A program made the position numbers and the translations under genes. A stretch of 8,451 bases of DNA from an uncultured Erysipelotrichaceae bacterium (GTDB lineage Bacteria; Bacillota_I; Bacilli_A; Acholeplasmatales; Anaeroplasmataceae). Numbering within the stretch: the stretch's first letter is position 1; every line of letters starts with the position of its first letter. The notes under the pieces are model-generated. The model was not told the origin of the DNA and did no database searches. It was given only the letters and a program-made list of their open reading frames with translations. The stretch covers positions 1 through 8,451 of the forward strand of contig CADBQV010000026.1 in assembly GCA_902796895.1 (NCBI GenBank). The letters run 5' to 3'. Below are positions 8,001 to 8,451 of this stretch, in pieces.

Positions 8001-8451
8001 GTTATGAAAATAAAAATACTTCATTACAATCTAGTATTGATTTATATAACCCTAATAAAGGTTCATTCGATGCGAAAGCAATAGGTGCTTTAAATAATAC
8101 AATTAATGCAGGTAGTATTGAAGTAACAAATGATGCATATGAAACTGATATTAAATATACATATGTCCAAAAGCAATCAAATAATAAACAACAAAATATT
8201 GGTTATTACTATAATCCACAATATTTAGGCGCTTATATTTTGGGAAATATTAATGTGGCTGGTATAACAAATATAAACTATTCTGTAATTACTAATACAT
8301 TCAATATCGGAGATATATTTGCTGCGAATGCATGTAAAACATCAGGTTTTAAAACTAATGTGACAGGTATAGCTGACTTAAATATTGGACAATATGCATA
8401 TATTCTAAATTCTGCAAATAATGGAGATATAAAAGCAATAAATTTAATCAA
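5081..8451 (+). CDS. Giant GLUG-repeat surface protein, 3' end beyond the window
   Basis: The frame is open from ATG 5081 to the window edge, at least 1123 codons without a stop. AAGGAGGT at 5066-5073 is 7 nt from the ATG, and the gap from the third subunit gene is 18 nt. A basic start (MIKKILKTKKF) and one hydrophobic segment (about 12-32) form a signal or anchor. Residues 107-177 follow the plan of GLUG-type adhesins: a MAELVAFSYL helix, a strand, then PFSGTFNGNNYDITGL. GLUG-like turns of the form GG-hydrophobic-hydrophobic-G...G-x-I-x-N follow near 206, 237, 276, 540, 578, 610, 652, 686 and 719. N-x-G-N-I units recur near 916, 952 and 1110. A second helix-strand entry module begins near 448 (FIIESERDYAFMYEMF). 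A beta-helical extracellular adhesin or scaffold is most likely. No catalytic residues are recognised. The C-terminal anchor, if any, lies outside. Confidence 0.7.
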   Translation, partial: MIKKILKTKKFYIFSAILLSLIGLAVYFISGALKTTDNLNYKAYVGHYETDKNPITSFTYKEAKKDIELNKFYTGNVNDNTFTPKDPTSVTGVNGITFDSTKNIGISTMAELVAFSYLCNPDKNPTYYKSYLTYHYVLTNNISNDSAALYFIPVGTEQGYPFSGTFNGNNYDITGLSFITITDINGDTFTTSYPKTKNAINYFAMFSRNSGTIGSFGLINTNISFNYTSTSNKFDKVAMLCGENTGSISKVYVRDLRSASSNKSGIMAFGGYIISGLVFNNSGTLKNSYVAYNSVVNGAVFDYHDFNEILYSNTSTALDSVKNLYVYNQSVRSIEGEADNATVYPVGGEGKPQIGIEKKITYTNGQTKKRKLYATYCYTYQKQSQDEKEVETKYLNYYMNSKDNQTWFTATTDDFNTIDAAYNMSSLMPTPILRGIKYNTNDEADKYFIIESERDYAFMYEMFNSSSYFASSDFTYQIEANINLNELSPIRYTYSGGIGATIRGKVGEYSGVNTEVKTLPTIYCPEFVETYTKVEGFNAFGLFPYVKKGTIKDLNVVAVASQDGTKEISLTVDNQNVAAFGVICGYLDSGKIDNVNVYENINLKGNTKAFIGGAVGVLTGLAEASNISNNGELNVNITAVKEDPIDYMKGISVGGVVGYIHNSMANINNSLNNAKIDVKGISSVDYTVGGILGAGYTNKIENVENTGNITFDNKYKTLYIAGVIGRHLGINEQSDGLTNYGNITITNNSNDTYVCGVVNATPITDGADNYLLSNNYKYNGEYYYIATMLTNGATITVNNNNTYQAKTHLTDVINVKTSECITKLSSVHNLSYKENYNGEKTKIADNTIVMNAYRNYAPVINYEYNNSKYDYLDLSTAYNLKNVNYTMSGAINDSNLNLNYTNVVNGSNVNLINVRNEGNITFTINNAFTANLFASGIIKSISAKNIATSVVNSGNITLKHSAMITGNINIAGICYENKNTSLQSSIDLYNPNKGSFDAKAIGALNNTINAGSIEVTNDAYETDIKYTYVQKQSNNKQQNIGYYYNPQYLGAYILGNINVAGITNINYSVITNTFNIGDIFAANACKTSGFKTNVTGIADLNIGQYAYILNSANNGDIKAINLI
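7199..7951 (+). repeat. Short coding repeats GGTAATATTACA within the giant gene
   Basis: GGTAATATTACA occurs exactly at 7199-7210, 7301-7312 and 7832-7843, and with one change (GGTAATATCACA) at 7940-7951. All four are in the same reading frame and encode G-N-I-T, the turn of the N-x-G-N-I-T beta-helix unit. They mark sequence repeats inside the protein, not a mobile or CRISPR element. Confidence 0.7.

Overview
The window is strongly A+T-rich, has consensus AAGGAGG-type ribosome binding sites, and uses TGA as a real stop (the first gene ends in an ATGA overlap). It therefore fits a low-GC Bacillota with the standard code, such as a gut-associated Bacilli or Mollicutes-like lineage, and not a Mycoplasma-type code-4 organism. 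This placement is inference from composition and gene style.

Layout. Positions 1-853 hold the end of a redox operon: the 3' part of a flavodoxin-like gene overlaps by 4 nt a complete thioredoxin-type glutathione peroxidase gene. Positions 854-1310 are non-coding. They contain two intrinsic-terminator hairpins about 100 nt apart, then a promoter candidate (TTGATT-17-TATAAT, 1182-1210) whose spacer and -10 box are covered by a near-perfect 20-bp palindrome. Half-sites of the same palindrome recur 30-90 bp upstream, and a 9-bp direct repeat with a 20-bp period lies in the presumed leader.

From 1311 to the right edge there is one closely spaced operon of four genes on the + strand, each with a strong Shine-Dalgarno sequence and gaps of only 16-37 nt. 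The first three (429, 449 and 352 aa) are exported or membrane-anchored proteins. Each starts with one hydrophobic segment ending in an AWY/GWY/AAF-type motif, followed by beta-rich sequence. In this they resemble the TasA/camelysin (SipW-dependent) group of extracellular matrix proteins. Their central parts are filled with a divergent module marked by Tyr-Tyr pairs, shared by all three. The fourth gene is open for at least 1123 codons and runs off the window. It encodes a large surface protein with an N-terminal signal anchor and many GLUG-like beta-helix repeats.

The best working model is an operon for a cell-surface or extracellular fibre/adhesin system: three related small structural subunits plus one giant repeat protein, controlled from a single operator-promoter region. 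No signal peptidase, sortase or regulator gene is visible here, so assembly and control are not resolved by this window.
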